Assembly (NCBI RefSeq): GCF_024435355.1
Contig: NZ_JAMJWG010000001.1
Location: forward strand, 868,001 to 932,000
Reading direction: 5' to 3'
DNA from: Streptomyces odontomachi
Lineage (GTDB): Bacteria; Actinomycetota; Actinomycetes; Streptomycetales; Streptomycetaceae
DNA length: 64,000 nt
Shown in pieces: positions 50,610-59,587 of the stretch. The first letter of the stretch is position 1. Each line of letters opens with the position of its first letter. Under the pieces are notes generated by a model. The model had not been told where the DNA came from. It did not search any database and worked only from the letters and a program-made list of their open reading frames with translations. The translations under genes and the position numbers were made by a program.

Positions 50610-50791
50610 AGATCTCGCCGGTGAAGAGAGAATCTCGGAGGGAAGAGCACGCCGGTCGTGCTGGACGGGCGGCACGTTCCTGAGGGAGAGCGGCGATACG
50701 GCGCCTGAACGGCGCTAGAGACGCATGCCTAAGATAACTGTAGCACTATCGAGGCTCGGCGTGTGCCTTTCAGCTCGATACGGCGATCGGA

Positions 50792-51946
50792 TCAGTGCGG
50801 CGGTTGGCCCGCGGGACCCGCAGGAGGCTCCGTCGGCCAGGGTGCCGGCCCCTGGCTCGGCGGCGGAAACCCGGGCGCGGAAGGTCCTGCGAAGTCGGCC
50901 GCCGGGTCGGGCACGGCCGGCCCGAAACCGGGTGGGGGCAACGGGGCGGCCGAACCGGGAGGTGCCGCATACGCGGAACCGGGAGGCACCGGCGAAGACG
51001 GATCGGCGTACCCGTAGGGCGCGGCCGGGCCGGTGGGCAGGGACGACGCCGGTTCGGCATACGGTGCCGGGAACGGCGTCGGCGAACCGGGAACGAGGCC
51101 GGGCGGAACGAGGCCGGGCGGAACGGGGCTGCCGCGTCGCAGGCGCCCGGCGGCCCGGGTGACGGCGGCACGGCTCTTCCCGGCGGCGTTGGCGACGCTC
51201 TGGTAGAGCTGCACGCCGGTGACCGAGGTCCCGGCGATGCGGTCGGCGACCGAGCGGCCCGTTCCGAACAGCGTGGGCACCGCGTTGCACAGGAAGATGA
51301 GGCCCGAGAGCAGCCAGCACAGCCAGGCCACGACGAAGTCGCCTTCCAGCAGCAGGCAACAGGCGAGCGCGTACAGGCCGACGTCGGTCACGGCGGTGAC
51401 GCCCGCACGCACCGCCGCCCGCCGCCGTCCCGGCGGCACCGGCTCGATCGCCGTGACACGCAGTCCCATGAGGGCCTTGCCGAGGGTGCGGCGCATCCAC
51501 AGGACGGACGCGAACTGGTAGAGGAACGCGAAGACCGTCAGCCCGACGAACGCCTGCTCGACGTCGCGTACCGCGGTGTGCCAGAGCCGTAGGCCGATGT
51601 TCTCGGCCGCGCCGGGTACGTCCCCGTGCGAGCCGAGGACGTCCCAGACGCCCGCTCCGGCCAGTCCGATGCTGGTCACCTCGCCGGAGATCCGGTGGAA
51701 GGTGAAGACACCGAGCAGCACGGCCACGGTGACCACCAGGGCGAAGTCGACCAACCAGGCGAGCAGGCGACGCCCTACCGCCGGCCGGGCCGGTGGCGCC
51801 GGCGGGCCCGCAGCCACTGCGCCCGGCAGCGGCGTCCCCCACCCCGCTGCCTCGCCGCCCGGCGGACCCCAGCCCGACGGGACCTGACCCGGGACCGCCG
51901 GACCTGGTATGCCTGGCTCCGACGAGTCCGCCGAATGCTGGAACAC
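50792..51946 (-). CDS. RDD family membrane protein
   Basis: 384 residues. A Pro/Gly-rich cytoplasmic segment (about 1-55) precedes RRLLAWLVDFALVVTVAVLL, the RDD-type first helix (R and D present), then three further TM regions with RRTLGKALMGLRVTA, another family hallmark. The C-terminal 115 residues are Pro/Gly/Ala-rich, including tandem PPGLV units encoded by a 15-bp DNA repeat at 51091-51120. GTG 51946 follows GGGGGAG. RDD proteins are of uncertain transport or scaffolding function. Confidence 0.85.
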   Translation of the reverse strand: MFQHSADSSEPGIPGPAVPGQVPSGWGPPGGEAAGWGTPLPGAVAAGPPAPPARPAVGRRLLAWLVDFALVVTVAVLLGVFTFHRISGEVTSIGLAGAGVWDVLGSHGDVPGAAENIGLRLWHTAVRDVEQAFVGLTVFAFLYQFASVLWMRRTLGKALMGLRVTAIEPVPPGRRRAAVRAGVTAVTDVGLYALACCLLLEGDFVVAWLCWLLSGLIFLCNAVPTLFGTGRSVADRIAGTSVTGVQLYQSVANAAGKSRAAVTRAAGRLRRGSPVPPGLVPPGLVPGSPTPFPAPYAEPASSLPTGPAAPYGYADPSSPVPPGSAYAAPPGSAAPLPPPGFGPAVPDPAADFAGPSAPGFPPPSQGPAPWPTEPPAGPAGQPPH

Positions 51947-51961
51947 GAATTTCTCCCCCGA

Positions 51962-51994
51962 GACAGCGACACGAGGCGGGACAGCGACACGAGG
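51962..51994. repeat. Two direct copies of a 15-bp unit upstream of the RDD gene
   Basis: GACAGCGACACGAGG occurs at 51962-51976 and 51980-51994 (period 18). It lies just before the RBS of the RDD gene; it could be operator DNA or simple duplication. Confidence 0.6.
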
Positions 51995-52116
51995 GGACGC
52001 TGTGGACGCCACAACGGCCTCATACGATAGTCGCGGCCGTCGCAACGGCCCAGCGGTCGCGCCGATGCTGCTGGCCAGCGGCCGGCGGCGCGCCGGCGTT
52101 GTACCCCGATACCCCG

Positions 52117-52947
52117 TCAGAATTCCTCGTGCCGGTCCGGATCGCCGCCCAGCCGGCGGCCGGTGCGATCGCCGACGGCGGCCATGTCGACCTCGTCGAG
52201 CTCGAAGTCGAAGACGGCGAAGTTCTCGCGCTGCCGACCTGGATCGGCGGACTTGGGGATGGGCAGGGCGCCGAGCTGGATGTGCCAGCGCAGCACCGCC
52301 TGGGCCGGGGAGACACCGTGCCGCTCCGCAACGGACCTGATCGCCGGGTCACCCAGCAGGTCACCGCCGCGCCCCAGCGGGCTCCAGCTCTCGGTGACGA
52401 TGTTCTTGCCGGTGCCGAAGGCGCGCAGCTCGTCCTGGGGCAGCAGCGGGTGCAGCTCGATCTGGTTGACCGCGGGCAGTACGCCCGTCTCCTGTTCCAG
52501 CCTGTCGATCTGGGCCGGGGTGAAGTTGGAGACGCCGATGGAACGGATCAGCCCCTCCTCGCGCAGCTTGATCATGGCCTTCCAGGAGTCGACGTACTTG
52601 TCCACCCGCGGCAGCGGCCAGTGGATCAGGTACAGGTCGACGTACTCCAGGCCGAGCCGGGTCCGCGACTCCTCGAAGGAGCGCAACGTGCTCTCGTGAC
52701 CGTGGTCGCGGCCGGGCAGTTTGGTGGTGACGACGATGTCCTCGCGGGGTACGTCGCTGCGGGTGATGCCGCGTCCGGTGCCGGTCTCGTTGCGGTAGTT
52801 GGTTGCCGTGTCGATGAGGCGGTAGCCGATCCGTAGCGCGCTGCCGACGGCTGCCTCCGCCTCACTGTCACTCAAGGGCCAGGTGCCCAGCCCGAGGCCG
52901 GGAATCGTGGTGCCGTCGTTGAGCCGGTACGCCGGGACGCGGGTCAC
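52117..52947 (-). CDS. Aldo/keto reductase
   Basis: NADPH-dependent carbonyl reductase, 276 residues. The catalytic tetrad is visible: Asp and Tyr in IDTATNYRNE, Lys in TTKLPGRDHG and His in YLIHWPLP; the cofactor-binding end is IPKSADPGRQRENF. GTG 52947 is preceded by GAAGGAG. It is divergent from the DinB-like gene. Typical of the YqhE/DkgA group with broad substrate range. Confidence 0.93.
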   Translation of the reverse strand: MTRVPAYRLNDGTTIPGLGLGTWPLSDSEAEAAVGSALRIGYRLIDTATNYRNETGTGRGITRSDVPREDIVVTTKLPGRDHGHESTLRSFEESRTRLGLEYVDLYLIHWPLPRVDKYVDSWKAMIKLREEGLIRSIGVSNFTPAQIDRLEQETGVLPAVNQIELHPLLPQDELRAFGTGKNIVTESWSPLGRGGDLLGDPAIRSVAERHGVSPAQAVLRWHIQLGALPIPKSADPGRQRENFAVFDFELDEVDMAAVGDRTGRRLGGDPDRHEEF

Positions 52948-52980
52948 GGATCGCTCCTTCGCTCGCTGGATCGGTGGTGC

Positions 52981-52995
52981 GCTGGCCCGGCCAGC
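52981..52995. promoter_or_regulatory. Palindrome upstream of the aldo/keto reductase
   Basis: GCTGGCC and GGCCAGC flank a single C, directly followed by GTATACA. Within the same 299-bp divergent spacer, three imperfect TGTCGGG-type repeats run at about 53110-53150. Candidate operator; no regulator gene adjoins. Confidence 0.4.
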
Positions 52996-53246
52996 GTATA
53001 CACGTGCCGGTCCGGCGCCGGGGAACGGCGTGCGTGCCGGTACGGCCGCGCCGCCGCGGGCGGGCATCGGCCGTGCGCCGGGGCGCCGGGTACGAGCCCG
53101 GGCGCGGCACACGGGTGTCGGGGCACAGATGTCGGGCACGCGTGTCGGGTGTGGCTCGGGGGATGATCGGCACGGTCATGTGAGCGGATCTCAGGAGTCC
53201 ACGACCGACCACGACCGGCACGAAGGCCCCGGCGGAAAGGCACGGC

Positions 53247-53756
53247 ATGAACAGCGCGGAACTGCTCGGCGACGCATACGGGCGCATCCGGGAGGAGGTG
53301 CACGCCGTGGTGGAGGGCCTCTCACCGCAGGACCTGAACGAACGCCTCGACCCCGGCGCGAACTCGATCGCCTGGCTGGTCTGGCATCTCACCCGGGTCC
53401 AGGACGATCACATCTCCGAGGCCGCTGGCCGCGAGGAGGTGTGGACGGCGCAGGACTGGCACGGTCGCTTCAAGCTGCCCTTCGCCTCCTCCGCGACCGG
53501 CTACGGCCAGAGCAGCAAGCAGGTCGGTCAGGTGCGGGTGGAATCGGCGGAGCTCCTGCTGGGGTACTACGACGCGGTCCACGAGCAGACGATGGACTTC
53601 ATCCGCGGCCTGCACAACACCGACCTGGACCGGGTGGTCGACGACAGCTGGACGCCCGCGGTGACGCTCGGGGTGCGCCTGGTCAGCGTCATCGGGGACG
53701 ACCTCCAGCACGCCGGACAGGCAGCGTACGTACGCGGGGTCCTGAAGCGGCGCTGA
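53247..53756 (+). CDS. DinB/YfiT-like family protein (DUF664 type)
   Basis: 169 residues, four-helix DinB fold. AWLVWHLTRVQDDHI supplies one His ligand and DDLQHAGQAAYVRG another, matching the metal-binding pattern of DinB-like proteins. Actinobacterial members are often mycothiol-dependent transferases or hydrolases. ATG 53247 is preceded by GGAAAGG. It stands alone. Confidence 0.88.
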   Translation: MNSAELLGDAYGRIREEVHAVVEGLSPQDLNERLDPGANSIAWLVWHLTRVQDDHISEAAGREEVWTAQDWHGRFKLPFASSATGYGQSSKQVGQVRVESAELLLGYYDAVHEQTMDFIRGLHNTDLDRVVDDSWTPAVTLGVRLVSVIGDDLQHAGQAAYVRGVLKRR

Positions 53757-53802
53757 CCGCGCGGTGCCGGTGCCTGCACATCCTCGGCGGGTCCGTCGCC
53801 GC

Positions 53803-54675
53803 TCAGGCGCGAGCCAGCAGCGCGTACAGCAGCGGAATGCGCGGCGCGGGGTCGGGCAGGCGCCACCAGCCGGAGGCGGTACGGACCATATCGGGCCATC
53901 GCGGCCACGGCAGTTCATGGGATTCCCGGAGCCGTGCCACGCGCAGGCCCGCGCCCGTCACCGCGTTCACCACCTCGGCGATGCCGTGCATCCACTCGAA
54001 GCACTCGGTGGCGCCGGTGACGGCGGGTCCGTCGGTGTAGGTGTGGGTGCCGTCGCGGCGTACCGGACCCCGGCCGCCCAGGTAGTCGTGGCGCAGCAGC
54101 AGCGCAGTGCCCTCGTCCAGTTCGGGCGTCAGGCCCAGGGAGTTCAGCAGCGGATGGAACTCCACGATGTACAACCGTCCGCCGGGCCGAAGCAGCCTGG
54201 CGATCTCGCGCGCCCAGCGATCCAGGTCAGGGAGGTAGCACAAGGCCCCCTTTCCGGTGTAGACGACGTCGAAGCGGCGTTCGCCCAGCGTCTGGACGGC
54301 GTCGTAGACGTTGCCCTGCACGTACTCGACGGCGATGCCCGACCGGGCGGCCAGCTCCCGGGCGGCGGTCACCGACGCGCCGGACAGGTCGAGCCCGACG
54401 GCGCGTGCGCCGCGTGCGGCGAGCGGAATCGTCTCGGTGCCGAGATGGCACTGCAAGTGGACGAGGTCCCGGCCGTCGAGCGGGCCCAGGTCGTCCCACT
54501 CGAAGGGCGCGAACCACCGTTCCGGGTCGAGTTCGTCCGCCAGGCCGTAGAACCGGCTGGCGACGTGGATGGGGGTGCGGGCGTCCCAGTTGGCCTCGTT
54601 GGCCCGCATGCGCCGCTGGTCCTCCAGGGACAGCAGTGACGAAGGCCGAATGGATTCCCGTGCTGCCTCGGTCAT
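53803..54675 (-). CDS. SAM-dependent methyltransferase
   Basis: Class-I methyltransferase of 290 residues. The SAM site is DLVHLQCHLGTETIPLAARG (motif I, with a degenerate glycine pattern) and VGLDLSGASV (motif II); FDVVYTGKGALCYLPD and LLRPGGRLYIVEFHP are motifs III and post-III. Substrate unknown. ATG 54675; converges on the DinB-like gene. Confidence 0.85.
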   Translation of the reverse strand: MTEAARESIRPSSLLSLEDQRRMRANEANWDARTPIHVASRFYGLADELDPERWFAPFEWDDLGPLDGRDLVHLQCHLGTETIPLAARGARAVGLDLSGASVTAARELAARSGIAVEYVQGNVYDAVQTLGERRFDVVYTGKGALCYLPDLDRWAREIARLLRPGGRLYIVEFHPLLNSLGLTPELDEGTALLLRHDYLGGRGPVRRDGTHTYTDGPAVTGATECFEWMHGIAEVVNAVTGAGLRVARLRESHELPWPRWPDMVRTASGWWRLPDPAPRIPLLYALLARA

Positions 54676-54735
54676 GGGGCCATCTCACCACGACCCGGCG
54701 GTGTGGATGGCCGGAAAGCGCCAGGTGTTCACCCT

Positions 54736-54764
54736 GGGCGGGCGGCACCAAGCGCCGCCCGCCC
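54736..54764 (-). terminator. Terminator downstream of the antitoxin-like gene
   Basis: A perfect 11-bp stem (GGGCGGGCGGC at 54736-54746 with 54754-54764) and 7-nt loop, 56 bp after the stop codon of the minus-strand gene. Confidence 0.65.
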
Positions 54765-54819
54765 GTCTTCCCCCGCCTTCCTCAGGGGGCAGTCCACCCG
54801 TCGGCCTTCCGGCCGGCTG

Positions 54820-55008
54820 TCACTGCTGCGGCCCCTGGCCCTCCCCGTGGCCGTACTTGTCCTTGGCCTTCTCCTGGGCGGTGTCGACCTGACCGCTGTG
54901 CTTGCCCTCGGTCTTCTTGTCGACGTAGTCGCCGCCCTTGTCGATGCCCTTGCTCGTCTGCTCGGGGTGACCCTTCAGCATGTCTTTGAGCTTGTCCATG
55001 ACGGACAT
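54820..55008 (-). CDS. Small antitoxin-like protein (Rv0909/MT0933 family)
   Basis: 62 residues, highly charged and probably helical: MSVMDKLKDMLKGHPEQTSK then GDYVDKKTEGKHSGQVDTAQ. It belongs to the actinobacterial family annotated as type-II antitoxins, although a toxin partner is usually not identified; none is seen here. ATG 55008 has GGAGGATGACTC upstream, an excellent RBS. Terminator downstream, so monocistronic. A general stress-protein role is equally possible. Confidence 0.85.
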   Translation of the reverse strand: MSVMDKLKDMLKGHPEQTSKGIDKGGDYVDKKTEGKHSGQVDTAQEKAKDKYGHGEGQGPQQ

Positions 55009-55154
55009 GAGTCATCCTCCCTCGACGTTCCTTGCATATCCTCCGCTGGTTCAGGTTCCCGCTGCGACGTGATATTCGCACCGCCCGCCCATTCTTTTTT
55101 CGTGTTTCACCCGCGGTGCCGGGACGGTGACCGAACGGCGTCGGTACGCCGCCC

Positions 55155-57191
55155 TCACGCATCTGTTTCCCGTGCTTCATGGGCCGCCAGTGCCGGAATG
55201 ACGCCGCCGGCGAGGACCGCCGCCCTGCGGTGCGGCGGCAGTCGATGGCGCAGCCGGTACTCCTCGTCTCGGGTGGTGTTCCGGGCGGTCAGACACGGCT
55301 CGGCGGTGGGGGCGAGCGCGGCCCGCACTCCCTCGATGACCAGCTCGTCGTCCTGCTGGATACGGTCGTAATCCGCCGGATCCATGAATTCCAGGGCGAG
55401 GACGCCGAAATTCGCGAGATTCTGCCAGTGAATGCGTGCATACGACTTGGCGATCACCGCACGCAACCCCAGATAGCGTGGGGTGATGGCGGCGTGCTCG
55501 CGTGACGAACCCTGCCCGTAATTGTCACCGCCCACCACGAGATGCTCGCCGTCCTCCTCGCGATCCGTGGCACGGTGCGGATATTCCGGGTCGATCCGCG
55601 TGAACGTGAACGCGGCCAGCCGTGGAATGTGCGACCGGAAGGGCAGCGCCTTCGCGCCGGCCGGGGAGATCTCGTCGGTGGAGACGTCGTCACCCACCTT
55701 CAGCAGCACCGGTCCCCGCACGGTGTCCGGCATCGGATCGAGGTCGGGCAGCGCGGAGACCCCGGGACCGCGCACCAGCTCCACCCGGGCCGCCTCGGCG
55801 GGTGGCGGCGGCGGCTCCAGCATGGCCGTGTTGTGTGCCGCCCGCCGCATTGCGCCGGCTTCGGGAGGCTGCGCCCCGGTGCGCGCCGCCCAGTCCCGCG
55901 GATCCGTGATGACGCCGGTCAGCGCGGAGGCCGTGGCGGTCTCCGGCGAGCACAGCCACACGGCGTCCTCCTCGGTGCCCGAGCGCCCCGGGAAGTTGCG
56001 CGGGAAGGTGCGCAGGGAGTTCCGGCCCACCGCCGGGGCCTGGCCCATGCCGATGCAGCCCAGGCAGCCCGCCTGGTGGATCCGGGCACCGGCCGTGATC
56101 AGGTCGAGGACCGCGCCGGAGCGTGTGAGGTCCTGGAGGATCTCCCGCGAGGTCGGGTTGACGTCCAGGCTCACCCCGGCGCCCGTCTGCCGCCCCCGGA
56201 CGATCGCCGCAGCGACGGCGAAGTCCCGCAGCCCCGGGTTGGCGGACGAGCCGATCACCGCCTGGTGGACCTCCTCGCCCGCCACCTCGCGCACCGGCAC
56301 CACGTTCCCCGGCGAGGTGGGCCGGGCGATCAGCGGCTCCAGCGAGGACAGGTCGATCTCGTCGACGCGGTCGTACCGGGCGTCCGGGTCCGCCGTCAAC
56401 GGCGTGAAATCGTCCTCCCGGCCCTCGTCGCGGAGGAAGTCGCGCACGGCCTCGTCGGCGGGGAAGACGGTCGTGGTGGCCCCCAGCTCCGCGCCCATGT
56501 TGGCGATCACGTGCCGGTCCATCGCGGACAGCGCGGCGAGCCCCGGGCCGTGGTACTCCAGGACCCGGTTCACCGCGCCCTTGACGCCGTGCCGGCGCAG
56601 CATCTCCAGGACCACGTCCTTGGCGCTCACCCACGCCGGCAGGGCCCCCGTCAGCCGGATGCCCCAGATCTCCGGCATCCTCAGGCGCAGCGGCCGCCCG
56701 GACATCGCCAGCGCCACCTCGAGACCTCCGGTGCCCACCGCGAACATGCCCATCGAGCCGGCGGCGCAGGTGTGCGAGTCCGAGCCGGCGAGGGTGGCGC
56801 CGGGCCTGCCGAAGTGCTGCATGTGGACCGGGTGCGAGACGCCGTTGCCCGGCTTGGAGTACCACACCCCGAACCGGTGGGCCGCGGACCGCAGGAACGC
56901 GTGGTCCTCCGCGTTGCGCTCGTCGGCCTGGAGGATGTTGTGGTCCACGTACTGCACGCTGGCCTCGGTACGCACCCGGTCCAGGCCCAGCGCCTCCAAC
57001 TCCTGCATGACGAGCGTGCCGGTGGCGTCCTGGGTGAGGGTCTGGTCGATGCGCAGCCCGATCTCGCCGCCCGGCTCCATCGTGCCCTCCACCAGGTGGT
57101 CGGCGATGAGCCGCTGGGTCACCGTGCCCCGCGCCCCTCCCGCGCCCTCCTGCCGTGCGGCGTCCGCCGCCGCGCGCGTGCCTGCTGCCAT
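55155..57191 (-). CDS. Aconitate hydratase, short (about 680-residue) type
   Basis: Iron-sulphur hydro-lyase of 678 residues; interconverts citrate and isocitrate or a related 2/3-isopropylmalate-like pair. [4Fe-4S] cysteines are seen in SDSHTCAAGSMG and GCLGCIGMGQAP; the swivel domain is present with GDNYGQGSSREHAA. The main Streptomyces aconitase is about 905 residues, so this is the second type; a methylcitrate/homoaconitase-like role is possible. ATG 57191 is chosen for GGAGGCGCGGC upstream; ATG 57227 also in frame. Confidence 0.9.
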   Translation of the reverse strand: MAAGTRAAADAARQEGAGGARGTVTQRLIADHLVEGTMEPGGEIGLRIDQTLTQDATGTLVMQELEALGLDRVRTEASVQYVDHNILQADERNAEDHAFLRSAAHRFGVWYSKPGNGVSHPVHMQHFGRPGATLAGSDSHTCAAGSMGMFAVGTGGLEVALAMSGRPLRLRMPEIWGIRLTGALPAWVSAKDVVLEMLRRHGVKGAVNRVLEYHGPGLAALSAMDRHVIANMGAELGATTTVFPADEAVRDFLRDEGREDDFTPLTADPDARYDRVDEIDLSSLEPLIARPTSPGNVVPVREVAGEEVHQAVIGSSANPGLRDFAVAAAIVRGRQTGAGVSLDVNPTSREILQDLTRSGAVLDLITAGARIHQAGCLGCIGMGQAPAVGRNSLRTFPRNFPGRSGTEEDAVWLCSPETATASALTGVITDPRDWAARTGAQPPEAGAMRRAAHNTAMLEPPPPPAEAARVELVRGPGVSALPDLDPMPDTVRGPVLLKVGDDVSTDEISPAGAKALPFRSHIPRLAAFTFTRIDPEYPHRATDREEDGEHLVVGGDNYGQGSSREHAAITPRYLGLRAVIAKSYARIHWQNLANFGVLALEFMDPADYDRIQQDDELVIEGVRAALAPTAEPCLTARNTTRDEEYRLRHRLPPHRRAAVLAGGVIPALAAHEARETDA

Positions 57192-57352
57192 GCCGCGCCT
57201 CCGCCTGAACGTAGCGTCCTGCTCCATCGCGGGCCGGGTACCCGGCGGGCCGGCGATGACGCCGGGCCGCAGAGCGGGGGAGGGGCGTGCGCTGACGATG
57301 CGGTACGGCGGCCCAGCGGTGGTCACACTGCCGGCCCAGCGGTGCAACGCGC

Positions 57353-57387
57353 ACGTGCAGAGGATGATCACGAACGTGCAGAGGATG
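57353..57387. promoter_or_regulatory. Two direct repeats, period 21, between aconitase and surface-protein genes
   Basis: ACGTGCAGAGGATG at 57353-57366 and again at 57374-57387, exactly two helical turns apart, in the 310-bp divergent spacer. On the aconitase strand it reads CATCCTCTGCACGT twice. Candidate binding site of a head-to-tail regulator or of an activator. Confidence 0.55.
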
Positions 57388-57501
57388 TGGTGGCCATGCA
57401 TCCGCGGTGAGGCGTGGGGCGGTTGCGAGCCGTGACGCCGGAGGGAGTACTGTGCGCCGCGCACCTCTTCACTCCAACTACACACCTCGTGTGGAGGATT
57501 C

Positions 57502-58113
57502 ATGAATGGACCCACCTCATCCTGGCGACGGCCGGGACTCTTCATAGGGAGCGCCGCCGCCGCGGTGGCCGCCGTCGGCCTGTGCGCCGTGCCCGCGTCG
57601 GCGCACACCCCGCACTGGTCGGTGGACTGCTCGCAGGTGACGGTGGACCTCGCCGCCTACAACGGCAAGGTGACCAACACCGTCTCCGTCACGGTGGACG
57701 GCAAGGACCTGCTGGCGACCAAGACGTTCGGTAGCACGTACCACGACAACCTGACGCTGCCCGAGCACGACAAGGCGCTCACGGTGCACCTGGTCGTCAA
57801 GGCCGGCGATGGTGACCAGTACAACGTCGACCAGACGAAGACGGCTCCGGTGTGCGCCTCCACCCCGCCCGCCACGCCGACGCCGTCGGAGACCTCGAAG
57901 CCGTCGCCGACCCCCACCAAGGAAGTCCCGTCGGCCACCGCGTCGGCGAGCGAGGCCGCTCCGGTGCCCAGCAGCAAGCCCAGTGCGTCCGATCTCGCTG
58001 AGACCGGCTCCTCCAGCTCCACCCCGATCATCGCCGGCGCAGCCGCCGTGGTCGTGGTCGCCGGTGGTGGCATCCTGCTGGCCACGCGCAAGCGGAACGC
58101 CGCGCGTCACTGA
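57502..58113 (+). CDS. LAxTG-sorted cell-surface protein
   Basis: 203 residues. The signal peptide (about 1-34) ends AVPASAHT. An extracellular domain (about 35-115) with a Cys pair (VDCSQVTV and APVCAST) precedes a Pro/Ser/Thr-rich stalk, then a sorting signal: LAETG, a hydrophobic stretch (PIIAGAAAVVVVAGGGILLA) and the charged tail TRKRNAARH. LAxTG is the class-E sortase motif used by Streptomyces for wall anchoring. GGAGG lies before ATG 57502. Function beyond surface display is unknown. Confidence 0.9.
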   Translation: MNGPTSSWRRPGLFIGSAAAAVAAVGLCAVPASAHTPHWSVDCSQVTVDLAAYNGKVTNTVSVTVDGKDLLATKTFGSTYHDNLTLPEHDKALTVHLVVKAGDGDQYNVDQTKTAPVCASTPPATPTPSETSKPSPTPTKEVPSATASASEAAPVPSSKPSASDLAETGSSSSTPIIAGAAAVVVVAGGGILLATRKRNAARH

Positions 58114-58174
58114 CGCTCCGTCAGGGCACGATTGACGGTCGTGGCATCCACGGCCTCAGGACACCCGTGACGTA

Positions 58175-58209
58175 GGGCCGGCCCTGACCCCGTCGGGCCG
58201 GCCCTGACC
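58175..58209. repeat. Two direct copies of a 15-bp unit after the surface-protein gene
   Basis: GGGCCGGCCCTGACC at 58175-58189 and 58195-58209 (period 20). Each copy contains the palindrome GGGCCGGCCC, so RNA hairpins are possible; could contribute to termination. Confidence 0.6.
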
Positions 58210-58311
58210 ATGTGCGCCAAGATCCTGCCGCCCTCTTCCCCCTGCCCCGCCTGTCGTGCTGAAGTCTCGTGCGAACACGGTGATGTGACGAGACATGGGG
58301 TGGCGAAAGTG

Positions 58312-59577
58312 ATGACGACACAGCGGACGGCGCGACGGTTCAGACCTCTGCGTGCCACGGCGGTCGTACTGGCAGCGAGCGGTGCCCTCGTCGGCGGCAC
58401 CTTCACCACCGCGGCGGTCGCCGGCACCGCCCCCGACACCGGCGCGGTCCGCTCGGCACCCGCCGCCCCCCTCGCCCCCGGCGTCGACTACCGCGACTTC
58501 ACCATCATCGCCTCCGCGGGCACCGTGCACGGCCACCTGGTCTCCGTCGACCTGCACGATCCGCACATCGCCGTCGACCTGCTGCACGGCGCCTCGGTCA
58601 CCGACCGGCAGCCGGTGTCCGCACTCGCCGACGCCCAGGGCGCGGTCGCCGGCGTCAACGCGGACTTCTTCAACATCGACGAGAGCCAGCACCCGGGCGT
58701 GCCGGCCACCGGCTCCTCGAACGGCCCCGCCATCGCCGCCGGCCACGAGCTCAAGGCCGCCGTGCCCAACGGGCAGCGGTTCGGCCCCGCCCTGCCGTCC
58801 GGCACCTCCACCAAAGACGTCATCGGCGTCGGCGCCGACCGCCGGGCACGCCTCGACACGCTCACCCTGGAGGGCGCGGCGCTCACCCAGGACGGCACCC
58901 TGCCGCTGGCCGGGCTGAACCAGTACGCGCTGCCGGTGGGCGGCGTCGGTGCCTACACCTCCGACTGGGGCACCGTCTCCCGGGCCCGCGCCGCCTGCGG
59001 CACCGACACCCAGCGGGGCGCCCCCTGCACCACGGACACCTACGAGGTGACGGTGCGCCACGACCACGTCGTCGCCCGCTCCGACACGCCCGGCACCGGT
59101 GCCGTCGCCCCCGGATCCGTGGTCCTCCTCGGGCGCGAGGCGGGCGCCGACGCACTGCGGGCACTGCCCGACGGGGCGTACGTCCACGTCGCACACCACC
59201 TCGCCGGCACCGGCCGCACCCCGCTGCGGTTCGCCGTCGGAGGGTTCCCCGTGCTGCGTGACGGCAGCCCGCTGCCCGGGCTCGACACCGTCACCGCCGC
59301 GACCCGCACCGCAGCCGGCCTCGGTGACGGCGGACGCCGGCTGTACCTCCTCGCCCTGGACGGCACCGCGGAGACCAGCGCCGGCCTGACGATCAGCGAG
59401 CTGGCCGCGGTGTTGCAGGACTTCGGTGCCACGGACGGGATCAACCTGGACGGTGGCGGCTCCACCACGCTGGTCACCCGCGACCCGGGCGCCGACCGGG
59501 TGACGGTGCGCAACCACCCGGGCGGCGGTGCGGAGCGTCCGGTGCCCAACGGCGTCGGCGTGTTCACCCGCCCCTGA
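58312..59577 (+). CDS. Secreted phosphodiester glycosidase family protein (NAGPA domain)
   Basis: About 421 residues from ATG 58312 (GTG 58309 or 58300 are alternatives). The signal peptide is ARRFRPLRATAVVLAASGAL and ends near TAAVAGTA. The NAGPA domain is recognised by VAGVNADFFNIDES near the start and DGINLDGGGSTTLVTRD near the end. Family members cleave phosphodiester-linked sugars, as in the mammalian uncovering enzyme; bacterial substrates may be teichoic-acid-like or capsule polymers. A terminator follows. Confidence 0.88.
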   Translation: MTTQRTARRFRPLRATAVVLAASGALVGGTFTTAAVAGTAPDTGAVRSAPAAPLAPGVDYRDFTIIASAGTVHGHLVSVDLHDPHIAVDLLHGASVTDRQPVSALADAQGAVAGVNADFFNIDESQHPGVPATGSSNGPAIAAGHELKAAVPNGQRFGPALPSGTSTKDVIGVGADRRARLDTLTLEGAALTQDGTLPLAGLNQYALPVGGVGAYTSDWGTVSRARAACGTDTQRGAPCTTDTYEVTVRHDHVVARSDTPGTGAVAPGSVVLLGREAGADALRALPDGAYVHVAHHLAGTGRTPLRFAVGGFPVLRDGSPLPGLDTVTAATRTAAGLGDGGRRLYLLALDGTAETSAGLTISELAAVLQDFGATDGINLDGGGSTTLVTRDPGADRVTVRNHPGGGAERPVPNGVGVFTRP

Positions 59578-59587
59578 GCGGCGCGTG

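Larger units (their letters stand above)
50194..50791 (-). promoter_or_regulatory. 600-bp leader/promoter region of the rho paralogue
   Basis: No gene is visible. Reading the minus strand: an AT-rich patch (AGTGCTACAGTTATCTTAGG, 50728-50750) is the probable promoter; then dyads at 50589-50609; then a long pyrimidine-rich tract with four CCCTGCT repeats (50261-50288) and CCCGCCCCACCCACACATCC just before the RBS. The pyrimidine tract is the feature expected of a Rho-utilisation site. Confidence 0.5.

Noticed and set aside
55522..57435. A 637-codon plus-strand frame opposite the aconitase
   Set aside because: Ser/Arg-rich shadow; the minus strand carries the iron-sulphur ligands and swivel motif.
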